A stretch of 64,000 nt of DNA from Kitasatospora papulosa (GTDB lineage: Bacteria; Actinomycetota; Actinomycetes; Streptomycetales; Streptomycetaceae). The stretch spans positions 806,001 to 870,000 of the forward strand of contig NZ_JNYQ01000004.1 of NCBI RefSeq assembly GCF_000717245.1, read 5' to 3'. The position numbers were made by a program, and so were the translations under genes. Shown here one piece after another: positions 53,366 to 61,792 of the stretch. Every line of letters begins with the position of its first letter. Position 1 is the stretch's first letter. A model generated the notes under the pieces. The model had not been told where the DNA came from. It searched no databases and saw only the letters and a program-made list of their open reading frames with translations.

Positions 53366-53764
53366 CTACCAGACGTAGGCGAGGACTTCCCCACCTACGC
53401 CCTTCTTGCTGGCCTGCTGGCCGGTCAGGAGACCGTGGGACGTGGAGATGATCGCCACGCCCAGGCCGCCGAGAACCTTCGGCAGATTGGTGGACTTTGC
53501 GTATACACGCAGACCCGGCTTCGAGATGCGCTTGATGCCGGCAATCGAACGCTCGCGGTTCGGCCCGAACTTCAGCTCGAGGACGAGGCTCTTACCGACC
53601 TCGGCGTCCTCGACCTTCCAGCCGGTGATGAAGCCCTCCTGCTGGAGGATCTCCGCGATGTGCGACTTGATCTTGCTGTGCGGCATCGCGACATCGTCGT
53701 GATACGCCGAGTTCGCGTTACGCAGACGCGTGAGCATGTCTGCGATGGGATCAGTCATGGTCAT
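53366..53764 (-). CDS. rpsH: 30S ribosomal protein S8
   Basis: 132 residues: MTDPIADMLTRLRNANSAYHDDVAMPHSKIKSHIAEIL and the C-terminal GLGVAIISTSHGLLTGQQASKKGVGGEVLAYVW. The start at 53764 fits GAAGG at 7 bases; a second ATG two codons in is possible. A 223-base gap separates it from rpsN; it holds a GCCCCTAGGGGC palindrome (53967-53978) and TAGGCT, and could contain an internal promoter. Confidence 0.97.
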   Translation of the reverse strand: MTMTDPIADMLTRLRNANSAYHDDVAMPHSKIKSHIAEILQQEGFITGWKVEDAEVGKSLVLELKFGPNRERSIAGIKRISKPGLRVYAKSTNLPKVLGGLGVAIISTSHGLLTGQQASKKGVGGEVLAYVW

Positions 53765-53987
53765 GAGTTGGCCTTCGGCCTCTCTCGCCGGGGTTTCCTG
53801 TATGCGCCATCCCTCTCCCCACTCAGTGGCGGGACGGGTGCGGTGCGGGGACCTACGGCGTAGTAAGTCGGTCAGGGCGGCAGGCGCCCAACCCTTCTAG
53901 CCTACGGCATGAAGAGCGGGGCTCCTGCCGACCGGATACTTACCGAGAGCTTTCTGGTCCTCCCAAGCCCCTAGGGGCCGAGGAGAA

Positions 53988-54173
53988 TTACCAGGAGCTC
54001 TTGGTCACGCCCGGCAGCTCGCCACGGTGAGCCATCTCACGAAGGCACACGCGGCACAGGCCGAACTTGCGGTAGACGGAGTGGGGCCGGCCGCAGCGCT
54101 GGCAGCGGGTGTACCCGCGCACGCCGAACTTCGGCTTACGGGCGGCCTTAGCGATCAGAGCCTTCTTCGCCAC
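53988..54173 (-). CDS. rpsN: 30S ribosomal protein S14 type Z
   Basis: 61 residues, the short zinc-binding form with Cys24, Cys27, Cys40 and Cys43 (CQRC, CRVC). Streptomycetes usually also have zinc-free paralogues elsewhere that are used when zinc is scarce; this is the zinc-dependent copy within the spc operon. Two bases separate it from rplE. Confidence 0.96.
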   Translation of the reverse strand: MAKKALIAKAARKPKFGVRGYTRCQRCGRPHSVYRKFGLCRVCLREMAHRGELPGVTKSSW

Positions 54174-54175
54174 GG

Positions 54176-54733
54176 TCAGTTCTCCTTGAACGGGAAGCCG
54201 AGGTGACGAAGCAGGGCACGACCCTCGTCGTCGTTGGCAGCCGTGGTGACCACGGTGATGTCCATGCCCCGGACCCGGTCGATCTTGTCCTGGTCGATCT
54301 CGTGGAACATGACCTGCTCCGTGAGACCGAAGGTGTAGTTGCCACGGCCGTCGAACTGCTTCGGCGACAGACCACGGAAGTCACGGATACGCGGAAGCGC
54401 GAGCGACAGCGTACGGTCCAGGAACTCCCACATGCGGTCACCACGGAGGGTGACGTGGCAGCCGATCGGCTGCCCCTCGCGCAGCTTGAACTGCGCGATC
54501 GACTTGCGGGCCTTCGTGACGGCGGGCTTCTGGCCGGTGATCGTGGTGAGGTCCTTGACCGCACCGTCGATCAGCTTGGAGTCGCGGGCGGCGTCGCCCA
54601 CACCCATGTTGACCACGATCTTGACCAGACCGGGGATCTGCATGACGTTCTCGTACGAGAACTCCTCACGCAGCTTGCCGGCGATTTCCTCGCGGTAGCG
54701 CGTCTTGAGACGCGGCGCAGTGGTGGTCGTCAT
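54176..54733 (-). CDS. rplE: 50S ribosomal protein L5
   Basis: 185 residues: RYREEIAGKLREEFSYENVMQIPGLVKIVVNMGVGDA, ITGQKPAVTKARKSIAQFKLREG and GMDITVVTTAANDDEGRALLRHLGFPFKEN. Start ATG overlaps the rplX stop (TGATG). Confidence 0.97.
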   Translation of the reverse strand: MTTTTAPRLKTRYREEIAGKLREEFSYENVMQIPGLVKIVVNMGVGDAARDSKLIDGAVKDLTTITGQKPAVTKARKSIAQFKLREGQPIGCHVTLRGDRMWEFLDRTLSLALPRIRDFRGLSPKQFDGRGNYTFGLTEQVMFHEIDQDKIDRVRGMDITVVTTAANDDEGRALLRHLGFPFKEN

Positions 54734-55056
54734 CAGATGTCCTCACCGGTCCGCTTGGCAACGCGGATCTTCTTGCCCTCGTCGTCAAAGCGGTAGCCGA
54801 CGCGGGTGACGACCTTGTTGCCGTCCTTCTCCACGACCAGCTGAACGTTGCTGACGTGAATCGGGGCCTCGGTGGTGACAATGCCACCGGTCTGCGAGCC
54901 GCGAGCCGTCTGACCGGCCTTGGTGTGCTTCTTGACCCGGTTGACACCCTCGACGAGGACACGGTCCTGGGCGGGGAAGGCAACGATGACCTTGCCCTGC
55001 TTGCCCTTGTCCTTACCGGTGATGACCTGAACCAGGTCGCCCTTCTTGATCTTCAT
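54733..55056 (-). CDS. rplX: 50S ribosomal protein L24
   Basis: 107 residues: KKGDLVQVITGKDKGKQGKVIVAFPAQDRVLVEGVNRVKKHTK, the KOW motif of L24. Two bases after rplN. Confidence 0.97.
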   Translation of the reverse strand: MKIKKGDLVQVITGKDKGKQGKVIVAFPAQDRVLVEGVNRVKKHTKAGQTARGSQTGGIVTTEAPIHVSNVQLVVEKDGNKVVTRVGYRFDDEGKKIRVAKRTGEDI

Positions 55057-55058
55057 GC

Positions 55059-55427
55059 TTACAGCACCTCCGGCGCGAGCGAGATGATCTTCATGAACTT
55101 CTTCTCGCGCAGCTCTCGGCCCACGGGGCCGAAGATACGGGTGCCGCGGGGGTCGCCGTCGTTCTTGAGAATGACAGCGGCGTTCTCGTCGAAGCGGATG
55201 TACGAGCCATCCGGGCGACGACGCTCCTTGACGGTGCGAACGATGACGGCCTTGACGACGTCACCCTTCTTCACGTTGCCACCGGGGATCGCGTCCTTCA
55301 CGGTGGCGACGATGACGTCACCGATGCCCGCGTAGCGGCGACCCGAGCCACCGAGAACACGGATGGTGAGAATTTCCTTCGCACCCGTGTTGTCGGCGAC
55401 GCGCAGTCGCGACTCCTGCTGGATCAC
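55059..55427 (-). CDS. rplN: 50S ribosomal protein L14
   Basis: 122 residues: MIQQESRLRVADNTGAKEILTIRVLGG and RGTRIFGPVGRELREKKFMKIISLAPEVL. First gene after the double hairpin at 55456-55525, i.e. the head of the spc-type unit. AGGAGATAGAC precedes its ATG. Confidence 0.97.
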   Translation of the reverse strand: MIQQESRLRVADNTGAKEILTIRVLGGSGRRYAGIGDVIVATVKDAIPGGNVKKGDVVKAVIVRTVKERRRPDGSYIRFDENAAVILKNDGDPRGTRIFGPVGRELREKKFMKIISLAPEVL

Positions 55428-55455
55428 GTCTATCTCCTGATCGTCTGCCGGTTCC

Positions 55456-55525
55456 CGGCAGGGGCTCCTTGGCGGGAGCCCCTGCCGAGCCTGGCGGAAC
55501 TGGCCTGAGGGGAAACCCCCTCAGG
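55456..55525 (-). terminator. Two strong hairpins at the S10/spc operon junction
   Basis: After the rpsQ stop come CCTGAGGGG/CCCCTCAGG (55504-55512, 55517-55525, 4-base loop) and then CGGCAGGGGCTCC/GGAGCCCCTGCCG (55456-55468, 55475-55487, 6-base loop), both perfect. They fill the 100-base gap before rplN and probably end part of the S10 transcript or set its processing. Confidence 0.8.
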
Positions 55526-55527
55526 GA

Positions 55528-55812
55528 TTACTTGGCCTTCTCGAGGATCTCGACGATGCGCCAGCGCTTCGAGGCGGACAGCGGACGCGTCTCCATGATG
55601 AGGACGCGGTCGCCGACGCCAGCAGCGTTCTGCTCGTCGTGGGCCTTGAGCTTGTTCGTACGGCGGATGACCTTGCCGTACAGCGCGTGCTTGACCCGGT
55701 CCTCGACAGCGACGACGACGGTCTTGTCCATCTTGTCGCTGACGACCAGACCCTCACGGGTCTTGCGGAAACCGCGGTCGGTGTTGGTCTCAGTCACAGT
55801 CTTCTCGCTCAT
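55528..55812 (-). CDS. rpsQ: 30S ribosomal protein S17
   Basis: 94 residues: KTREGLVVSDKMDKTVVVAVEDRVKHALYGKVIRRTNKLKAHDE, the S17 OB fold, and ETRPLSASKRWRIVEIL. Last gene of the S10-type unit; its start overlaps the rpmC stop (TGATG). Confidence 0.97.
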   Translation of the reverse strand: MSEKTVTETNTDRGFRKTREGLVVSDKMDKTVVVAVEDRVKHALYGKVIRRTNKLKAHDEQNAAGVGDRVLIMETRPLSASKRWRIVEILEKAK

Positions 55813-56036
55813 CAGACGCTCTCCACCGTCTCGATGCCCAGCTCGCGCTCGCGCATCAGGGTGTAGATCCGGGCGATGTCCTTACGGACGGACTTGAGCC
55901 GACCGTGGTTCTCGAGCTGCCCCGTCGCCGCCTGGAAGCGGAGGTTGAACAGCTCTTCCTTGGCCTCGCGGAGCTTGTTGAGGAGCTCCTCGTTGCCCAG
56001 CTCGCGCAGCTCGGACGCCTTGGTACCGGCCGACAT
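55812..56036 (-). CDS. rpmC: 50S ribosomal protein L29
   Basis: 74 residues, helical: ELRELGNEELLNKLREAKEELFNLRFQAATGQLENHGRLK. The ATG at 56036 overlaps the rplP stop; a GTG one codon earlier is less likely. Confidence 0.96.
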   Translation of the reverse strand: MSAGTKASELRELGNEELLNKLREAKEELFNLRFQAATGQLENHGRLKSVRKDIARIYTLMRERELGIETVESV

Positions 56037-56455
56037 CACGACTCACCTGCCTCGCGCCGAACGATCCGGCACTTCATCGGAAGCTTGTGAGCAGCGCGGG
56101 TGAGCGCCTCACGAGCAATCTTCTCGTTCGGGTAGGACAGCTCGAACATCACCCGACCGGGCTTGACGTTCGCGATCCACCACTCGGGAGAACCCTTACC
56201 GGAACCCATGCGGGTCTCGGCAGGCTTCTTCGTCAGGGGGCGGTCCGGGTAGATGTTGATCCAGACCTTGCCGCCACGCTTGATGTGGCGGGTCATCGCG
56301 ATACGAGCTGCCTCGATCTGACGGTTCGTCACATACGCCGGGGACAGCGCCTGGATGCCGTACTCGCCGAACGCAACCTGCGTGCCACCCTTGGACATAC
56401 CGCTGCGCTTCGGGTGGTGCTGCTTGCGGTGCTTGACCCTACGGGGGATCAGCAT
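56036..56455 (-). CDS. rplP: 50S ribosomal protein L16
   Basis: 139 residues: MLIPRRVKHRKQHHPKRSGMSKGGTQVAFGEYGIQALSPAYVTNRQIEAARIAMTRH, standard L16. Five bases after rpsC. Confidence 0.97.
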   Translation of the reverse strand: MLIPRRVKHRKQHHPKRSGMSKGGTQVAFGEYGIQALSPAYVTNRQIEAARIAMTRHIKRGGKVWINIYPDRPLTKKPAETRMGSGKGSPEWWIANVKPGRVMFELSYPNEKIAREALTRAAHKLPMKCRIVRREAGES

Positions 56456-56460
56456 TTCGG

Positions 56461-57297
56461 TCAGGCCTCCGTTCCGGTGCTCTCAGCCGGAGCAGCGGCG
56501 GCGGGAGCGTCGGCCTTGGGGGCCTCGGCTGCCGGCGCGGACTGCTGCGGCTTGCGGCCGCGGCCGCCACGCTCGCCACCACGGCCACCGCGGCCGGCCG
56601 GGCGGTCGGCGCCGCCACGAGCCGGACGGTTGCCGGCGCGGGCCGCGGCGTTCTCGGCGCGAACCTCGGCGATGTTCTTGACGTCGCCCTTGTAGATCCA
56701 GACCTTCACACCGATGCGGCCGAAGGTCGTCTTGGCCTCGAAGAAGCCGTAGTCGACGTTCGCACGGAGCGTGTGCAGGGGCACGCGGCCCTCGCGGTAG
56801 AACTCCGAGCGGGACATCTCGGCGCCGCCGAGGCGACCGCCGCACTGGATCTTGATGCCCTTGGCGCCGGCCTTCATCGTGCTCTGCATGCTCTTACGCA
56901 TGGCACGACGGAAGGAGACGCGGGAGGAGAGCTGCTCGGCGACGGCCTGGGCCACCAGCTGAGCGTCGACCTCGGGGTTCTTGACCTCGAGGATGTTCAG
57001 CTGGACCTGCTTGCCGGTCAGCTTCTCCAGCTCGCCACGGATGCGGTCGGCCTCGGCGCCACGGCGACCGATGACGATGCCCGGGCGGGCGGTGTGGATG
57101 TCAACGCGGACGCGGTCGCGGGTGCGCTCGATCTCGACCTTCGAGATGCCGGCCCGCTCCATGCCCTTCGTCATCATGCGACGAATGGCGACGTCTTCCT
57201 TGACGTAGTCCTTGTACAGCTTGTCGGCGTACCAACGGGACTTGAAGTCCGTGGTAATGCCGAGTCGGAACCCGTGCGGGTTTACCTTCTGGCCCAT
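56461..57297 (-). CDS. rpsC: 30S ribosomal protein S3
   Basis: 278 residues: KH domain (about 40-100, GIVIGRRGAEADRIRGELEKLTGKQVQLNI) and S3 C-terminal domain (ISCGGRLGGAEMSR-like, seen as IQCGGRLGGAEMSRSEFYREGRVPLHTLRA), followed by a Gly/Arg- then Ala/Pro-rich tail of about 60 residues, which E. coli S3 (233) lacks. Start overlaps the rplV stop (TAATG). Confidence 0.97.
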   Translation of the reverse strand: MGQKVNPHGFRLGITTDFKSRWYADKLYKDYVKEDVAIRRMMTKGMERAGISKVEIERTRDRVRVDIHTARPGIVIGRRGAEADRIRGELEKLTGKQVQLNILEVKNPEVDAQLVAQAVAEQLSSRVSFRRAMRKSMQSTMKAGAKGIKIQCGGRLGGAEMSRSEFYREGRVPLHTLRANVDYGFFEAKTTFGRIGVKVWIYKGDVKNIAEVRAENAAARAGNRPARGGADRPAGRGGRGGERGGRGRKPQQSAPAAEAPKADAPAAAAPAESTGTEA

Positions 57298-57644
57298 TAC
57301 CGGGTTCCTTCCTTGCTGCTGACGACCACGGTGATGTGGCTGGTCCGCTTACGGATCCGGTAGGCACGGCCCTGAGCACGCGGACGGAACCGCTTCAGGG
57401 TCGGGCCCTCGTCCACGTACGCCTCGCTGATGACCAGCGAAGAGGCGTCGGTGTGGTCGTAGTTGTGTGCAGCGTTGGCGATGGCGCTGTCCAGCACCTT
57501 GCCAACCGGCACGCTCGCGGCCTGCGGGGCGAAACGCAGGACCGCCTGAGCCTCCGTGGCATCCATGCCACGGATGAGGTCCACCACGCGGCGGGCCTTC
57601 ATGGGCGTGACGCGGATGTACCGCGCCTGGGCCCTGGCTTCCAT
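57297..57644 (-). CDS. rplV: 50S ribosomal protein L22
   Basis: 115 residues: MEARAQARYIRVTPMKARRVVDLIRG and the exit-tunnel hairpin RFRPRAQGRAYRIRKRTSHITVVV. The ATG at 57644 is preferred because GAAGGGAC lies upstream and the length matches other Streptomyces L22; an ATG at 57668 is an alternative. Confidence 0.96.
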   Translation of the reverse strand: MEARAQARYIRVTPMKARRVVDLIRGMDATEAQAVLRFAPQAASVPVGKVLDSAIANAAHNYDHTDASSLVISEAYVDEGPTLKRFRPRAQGRAYRIRKRTSHITVVVSSKEGTR

Positions 57645-57687
57645 GGTTGTCCCTTCGGTGTAAGTCATAGTCGTTTCCACCCCGCGG

Positions 57688-57969
57688 TTAGCGGCGCTTC
57701 GACTTCCGGTCGTCCTTGACGTGGCCGCGGAAGGTGCGAGTCGGCGAGAACTCGCCGAGCTTGTGGCCGACCATCGACTCGGTGACGAACACCGGGACGT
57801 GGATCTTGCCGTTGTGCACCGCGATGGTGTGACCCAGCATGGCCGGGACGATCATCGAGCGACGGGACCAGGTCTTGATGACGTTCTTGGTGCCTGCCTC
57901 GTTCTGTACGTCCACCTTCTTGATGAGGTGGCCGTCGACGAAGGGCCCCTTCTTGAGACTGCGCGGCAT
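57688..57969 (-). CDS. rpsS: 30S ribosomal protein S19
   Basis: 93 residues: MPRSLKKGPFVDGHLIKKV, WSRRSMIVPAMLGHTIAVHNGKIHVPVFVTESMVGHKLGEFSPTRTFRGH. Typical S19; 12 bases after rplB. Confidence 0.97.
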   Translation of the reverse strand: MPRSLKKGPFVDGHLIKKVDVQNEAGTKNVIKTWSRRSMIVPAMLGHTIAVHNGKIHVPVFVTESMVGHKLGEFSPTRTFRGHVKDDRKSKRR

Positions 57970-57981
57970 CTAAACCCGCTC

Positions 57982-58818
57982 CTAGCGCTTCTTGTTCGTC
58001 TTGCGGCGGCGGACGATGTACTTGTTCGATGCCTTCTTCGGCGAACGAGTACGACCCTCCTTCTGACCCCACGGCGAGACCGGGTGACGTCCACCGGAGG
58101 TCTTGCCTTCACCACCACCGTGCGGGTGGTCAACCGGGTTCATCGCGACACCGCGGACGGTCGGGCGAACGCCCTTCCAGCGCATGCGGCCGGCCTTGCC
58201 CCAGTTGATGTTCGACTGCTCGGCGTTGCCGACCTCGCCGATCGTGGCGCGGCAGCGGGCGTCGACCAGCCGGATCTCACCGGACGGCATACGAAGGTGG
58301 GCCATCGTGCCCTCCTTCGCCAGCAGCTGCACGGAGGCACCCGCGGAACGGGCGAACTTCGCGCCGCCGCCGGGCCGCAGCTCGATGGCGTGGATGGTCG
58401 TACCGACCGGGATGTTGCGCAGCGCCAGGTTGTTGCCCGGCTTGATGTCGGCGCCCGGACCGTTCTCGACGCGGTCACCCTGCGACAGACCACGGGGGGC
58501 GACGATGTAACGCTTCTCGCCGTCCGCGTAGTGCAGCAGCGCGATGCGCGCGGTGCGGTTGGGGTCGTACTCGATGTGCGCGACCTTGGCCGGCACGCCG
58601 TCCTTGTCGTGACGACGGAAGTCGATCACGCGGTAGGCGCGCTTGTGGCCACCACCCTGGTGGCGAACGGTCACACGACCGGCGTTGTTACGGCCGCCCT
58701 TGTTGTGCAGAGGGCGGACCAGCGACTTCTCCGGCGTGGACCGCGTGATCTCGACAAAGTCGGCGACGCTGGAGCCACGACGGCCCGGGGTCGTCGGCTT
58801 GTACTTGCGGATACCCAT
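57982..58818 (-). CDS. rplB: 50S ribosomal protein L2
   Basis: 278 residues: MGIRKYKPTTPGRRGSSVADF, the RNA-binding and peptidyl-transferase-proximal segments AMNPVDHPHGGGEGKTSGGRHPVSPWGQ, including the conserved His. Thirty-nine bases after rplW. Confidence 0.98.
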   Translation of the reverse strand: MGIRKYKPTTPGRRGSSVADFVEITRSTPEKSLVRPLHNKGGRNNAGRVTVRHQGGGHKRAYRVIDFRRHDKDGVPAKVAHIEYDPNRTARIALLHYADGEKRYIVAPRGLSQGDRVENGPGADIKPGNNLALRNIPVGTTIHAIELRPGGGAKFARSAGASVQLLAKEGTMAHLRMPSGEIRLVDARCRATIGEVGNAEQSNINWGKAGRMRWKGVRPTVRGVAMNPVDHPHGGGEGKTSGGRHPVSPWGQKEGRTRSPKKASNKYIVRRRKTNKKR

Positions 58819-58857
58819 TTCTCAGTCCTCGTCCGATTCCGGACGACTCGACCTCCG

Positions 58858-59181
58858 TCAGGAGGTCGGGCCGCCGAAGATGTCGATACGGTCGCCCTCG
58901 GCGAGGGTCACGATGGCGCGCTTGGTGTCAGCGCGCTTGCCGAAACCGGTCTTGGTGCGCTTGCGCTTACCCTGCCGGTTGATCGTGTTGACCCCGGTGA
59001 CCTTGACCGAGAAGACCGCTTCCACGGCCTGCTTGATCTGGGTCTTGTTGGAGCCGGGCGCGACGATGAACGTGTACTTGTTCTCGTCGAGCAGCGCGTA
59101 GCTCTTCTCGGAGACAACCGGCTTGACGAGAACGTCGCGCGGGTCCGAGTAGGTCTTGCTGGTAACGGTCGCCTCACTCAT
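58858..59181 (-). CDS. rplW: 50S ribosomal protein L23
   Basis: 107 residues: DPRDVLVKPVVSEKSYALLDENKYTFIVAPGSNKTQIKQAVEAVFSVKVTGVNTINRQGK. Exit-tunnel protein. Start overlaps the rplD stop (TGATG). Confidence 0.97.
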   Translation of the reverse strand: MSEATVTSKTYSDPRDVLVKPVVSEKSYALLDENKYTFIVAPGSNKTQIKQAVEAVFSVKVTGVNTINRQGKRKRTKTGFGKRADTKRAIVTLAEGDRIDIFGGPTS

Positions 59182-59831
59182 CAGGCGGCGCTCCCTTCGG
59201 TCTCAGCGGTCTGGGGGCCAGACACGAAGGACTCGAAAGCGGCCTGGGTGAAGACCACGTCGTCAGAGACGATCACGTCGTACGTGTTCAGCTGGCCCGG
59301 CTCCAGGATGTGCACCTGGGGCAGGTTGCGAGCGGACAGCCACGCGGCCTCGTCTGCACGCTCGACGACCAGGAGCAGGTTGCTGCGCTCCGAGATCTTG
59401 CCGAACAGCGTCTTGGCGGCCTTGGTGGAGATCCCACCCTCGACCACGCCGGTGACGACGTGGATGCGGGAGTGACGCGCCCGGTCCGAGAGGGCACCGC
59501 GCAGGGCGGCGGCCTTCATCTTCTTCGGGGTGCGCTGCGAGTAGTCACGCGGCTGCGGGCCGTGGACGACGCCACCGCCGGCGAACTGCGGCGCGCGGGT
59601 CGAACCCTGGCGCGCGCGGCCGGTGCCCTTCTGGCGGTACGGCTTGCGCCCACCACCACGGACCTCGCCGCGGGTCTTGGTCTTGTGCGTGCCCTGACGG
59701 GCAGCTGCCAGCTGTGCGACGACGACCTGGTGGATCAGCGGGACGCTGGTCTTGGCGTCGAAGATCTCCGCGGGGAGCTCGACGGTACCGGCCTTGTCGC
59801 CTGCCGGCGAAAGGATGTCAATGGTGCTCAT
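59181..59831 (-). CDS. rplD: 50S ribosomal protein L4
   Basis: 216 residues: VPLIHQVVVAQLAAARQGTHKTKTRGEVRGGGRKPYRQKGTGRARQGSTRAPQFAGGGVVHGP, the tunnel loop of L4. The ATG at 59831 is 4 bases after the rplC stop; a longer frame upstream overlaps rplC and is not used. In E. coli L4 represses its own operon; whether that applies here is unknown. Confidence 0.97.
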   Translation of the reverse strand: MSTIDILSPAGDKAGTVELPAEIFDAKTSVPLIHQVVVAQLAAARQGTHKTKTRGEVRGGGRKPYRQKGTGRARQGSTRAPQFAGGGVVHGPQPRDYSQRTPKKMKAAALRGALSDRARHSRIHVVTGVVEGGISTKAAKTLFGKISERSNLLLVVERADEAAWLSARNLPQVHILEPGQLNTYDVIVSDDVVFTQAAFESFVSGPQTAETEGSAA

Positions 59832-59835
59832 TACC

Positions 59836-60480
59836 TCAAGCCCCCTTGGCCGCGGTACGGACCAGGACGAGGCCGCCGTTCGGACCGGGGACTGCGCCCT
59901 TGATGAGGAGCAGACCCTTCTCCGCGTCAACCGCGTGGATGGTCAGGTTCTGGGTGGTGACGCGCTCGTTACCCATGCGACCGGCCATGCGCATGCCCTT
60001 GAAGACACGCCCAGGGGTGGCGCAGCCACCGATCGAACCGGGGGAACGGTGCTTGCGCTGGACGCCGTGGCCGGCGCCGAGGCCCTTGAAGTTGTGACGC
60101 TTCATGACACCGGCGAAGCCCTTGCCCTTGCTCTTGCCCGTGACGTCGACCTTGACGCCGGACTCGAACACCTCGGCAGTGACCTCCTGGCCCAGCGTGT
60201 ACTCGCTGGCGTCAGGGGTGCGGAGCTCCACCAGGTGGCGGCGCGGGGTCACGTCGGCCTTGGCGAAGTGGCCCTTGAGGGGCTTGTTCACCTTGCGCGG
60301 GTCGATCTCGCCGAAGGCGATCTGGACCGACTCGTAGCCGTCGCTGTCGTTCGTACGGACCTGCGTCACGACGCACGGACCGGCCTTGACGACGGTCACC
60401 GGGACAACCCGGTTGTTCTCGTCCCAGACCTGGGTCATGCCGAGCTTCTCGCCCAGGACGCCCTTGATGTTCTTGCTCAT
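59836..60480 (-). CDS. rplC: 50S ribosomal protein L3
   Basis: 214 residues: KGVLGEKLGMTQVWDENNRVVPVTVVKAGPCVVTQVR and the GKGFAGVMKRHNFKGLGAGHGVQRKHRSPGSIGGCATPGRVFKGMRMAGRMG segment near the peptidyl-transferase centre. Fourteen bases after rpsJ. Confidence 0.97.
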   Translation of the reverse strand: MSKNIKGVLGEKLGMTQVWDENNRVVPVTVVKAGPCVVTQVRTNDSDGYESVQIAFGEIDPRKVNKPLKGHFAKADVTPRRHLVELRTPDASEYTLGQEVTAEVFESGVKVDVTGKSKGKGFAGVMKRHNFKGLGAGHGVQRKHRSPGSIGGCATPGRVFKGMRMAGRMGNERVTTQNLTIHAVDAEKGLLLIKGAVPGPNGGLVLVRTAAKGA

Positions 60481-60494
60481 CTCGGCCCGTCCCT

Positions 60495-60803
60495 TCAGAG
60501 CTTGATCTCGATGTCGACGCCAGCCGGAAGGTCGAGACGCATCAGCGAGTCAACCGTCTTCGGGGTGGGGTCGAGGATGTCGATGAGGCGCTTGTGCGTG
60601 CGCATCTCGAAGTGCTCGCGAGAGTCCTTGTACTTGTGCGGCGACTTGATGACGCAGTACACGTTCTTCTCAGTGGGCAGCGGCACCGGGCCCGCGACCG
60701 ACGCACCAGTGCGGGTCACCGTCTCGACGATCTTCTTCGCCGAGGAGTCGATGACCTCGTGGTCGTAGGCCTTGAGCCGGATGCGGATCTTCTGTCCCGC
60801 CAT
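60495..60803 (-). CDS. rpsJ: 30S ribosomal protein S10
   Basis: 102 residues: KIRIRLKAYDHEVIDSSAKKIVETVTRTGASVAGPVPLPTEKNVYCVIKSPHKYKDSREHFEMRTHKRLIDI. First gene of the S10 operon. It is preceded by a leader of about 350 bases from the promoter at 61161-61188. Confidence 0.98.
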   Translation of the reverse strand: MAGQKIRIRLKAYDHEVIDSSAKKIVETVTRTGASVAGPVPLPTEKNVYCVIKSPHKYKDSREHFEMRTHKRLIDILDPTPKTVDSLMRLDLPAGVDIEIKL

Positions 60804-61188
60804 GGCTACTAGTAGTCCTGTCTCTCATAACGCTCTGGAACCCAGCGGTTCTCGCAACTTCGCCTCCGACCCACGCGGTCGGGCGTGTCGCATCCCCTCT
60901 ACGAAGATCTCCCGAAGGATTTCCCAACCAAGGGGGTGCGGGCCGAAACCACGCTGCCGGGGGCGAAACCCCACCGGGTGCCTGGTCAGCGCCCCACTGG
61001 CACTTCCCGGAAGATTCCCGTACGTCCGACCCTGGGGGTCGACGAGTACTGTGGGACTCGCTTCCGGTCCTCCCGGCGGGAGGCGCGCAGCATTGACACT
61101 CAACCGAGCAACCTGGCCAGTGTGCCACATGGCTCAGGGGCCTGGCCAATCGGGTCCGGGATCTTACCCCCTGCGAGGGACCGGTCAA
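60804..61188 (-). promoter_or_regulatory. S10-operon promoter and long leader
   Basis: On the minus strand TTGACC (61183-61188) and TAAGAT (61161-61166), 16 bases apart, form the strongest promoter in the 500-base gap. From the start near 61153 a leader of about 350 bases runs to rpsJ. It contains a CCTCCCG/CGGGAGG hairpin (about 61069-61083) and a GGGG-CGAAA-CCCC stem near 60958-60972. Its length is notable and may allow r-protein feedback, but I see no match to the E. coli L4 target. The remainder, to 61303, contains the promoter of the divergent GNAT gene. Confidence 0.7.
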
Positions 61189-61303
61189 ACGCAGGCGCCC
61201 GTGCGGGGGGCATCGAACCCGCTGCGGCCCGGAGGCCGCGGTGACCGCGATCGTCCCGGAAACGGCCGGGGAGCTGTGCGTGGAGGCCTGACACAATCCG
61301 GCC

Positions 61304-61768
61304 ATGTCTGCGAACACCCTCCAGGGCTGGCGCCTGCGGCCGGCCACCTCCGAGGACGTCGAGCCCATGGCCGAGATCCGGGCCGCGGCGATGCGCCCCG
61401 ACCTGGAGCGTCTGGGCCGCTACGACGAACACCGGGTACGGCAGCGGTTGCGTGACGCCTACGCCCCCGAGTACACCACCGTGGTGGAGGCGGGCGGAGC
61501 GGTCGCGGGATGCGTCGCCCTGCGGCCCTCCGAGGACTGTTTCTGGCTGGAGCACTTCTACCTCGCTCCGAGGGTCCGGGGCAGGGGCATCGGCACGGCC
61601 GTCCTGACCGGTCTTCTGGCCCGCACCGACGCCGAGGGTGCACCGGTCCGGCTGAACGTCCTTCAGGGCAGCGCCGCCCGCAGCCTGTACGAGCGGCACG
61701 GCTTCGCTCCGGAACGGGAGGACCCGGTGGACGTGTTCATGGTCCGCCTGCCCGGCGGCGGGTCGTGA
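61304..61768 (+). CDS. GNAT family N-acetyltransferase
   Basis: 154 residues: RLRPATSEDVEPMAEIRAAAM at the start, the acetyl-CoA loop VRGRGIGTAVLTGLL and SAARSLYERHGFAPE. The substrate is unknown. CACAAT (61292-61297) ends 6 bases before the ATG and there is no ribosome site, so it is probably leaderless. It is divergent from the S10 operon. Confidence 0.9.
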   Translation: MSANTLQGWRLRPATSEDVEPMAEIRAAAMRPDLERLGRYDEHRVRQRLRDAYAPEYTTVVEAGGAVAGCVALRPSEDCFWLEHFYLAPRVRGRGIGTAVLTGLLARTDAEGAPVRLNVLQGSAARSLYERHGFAPEREDPVDVFMVRLPGGGS

Positions 61769-61792
61769 TCCCGGGCGGAGAGGCCCGCCCGC

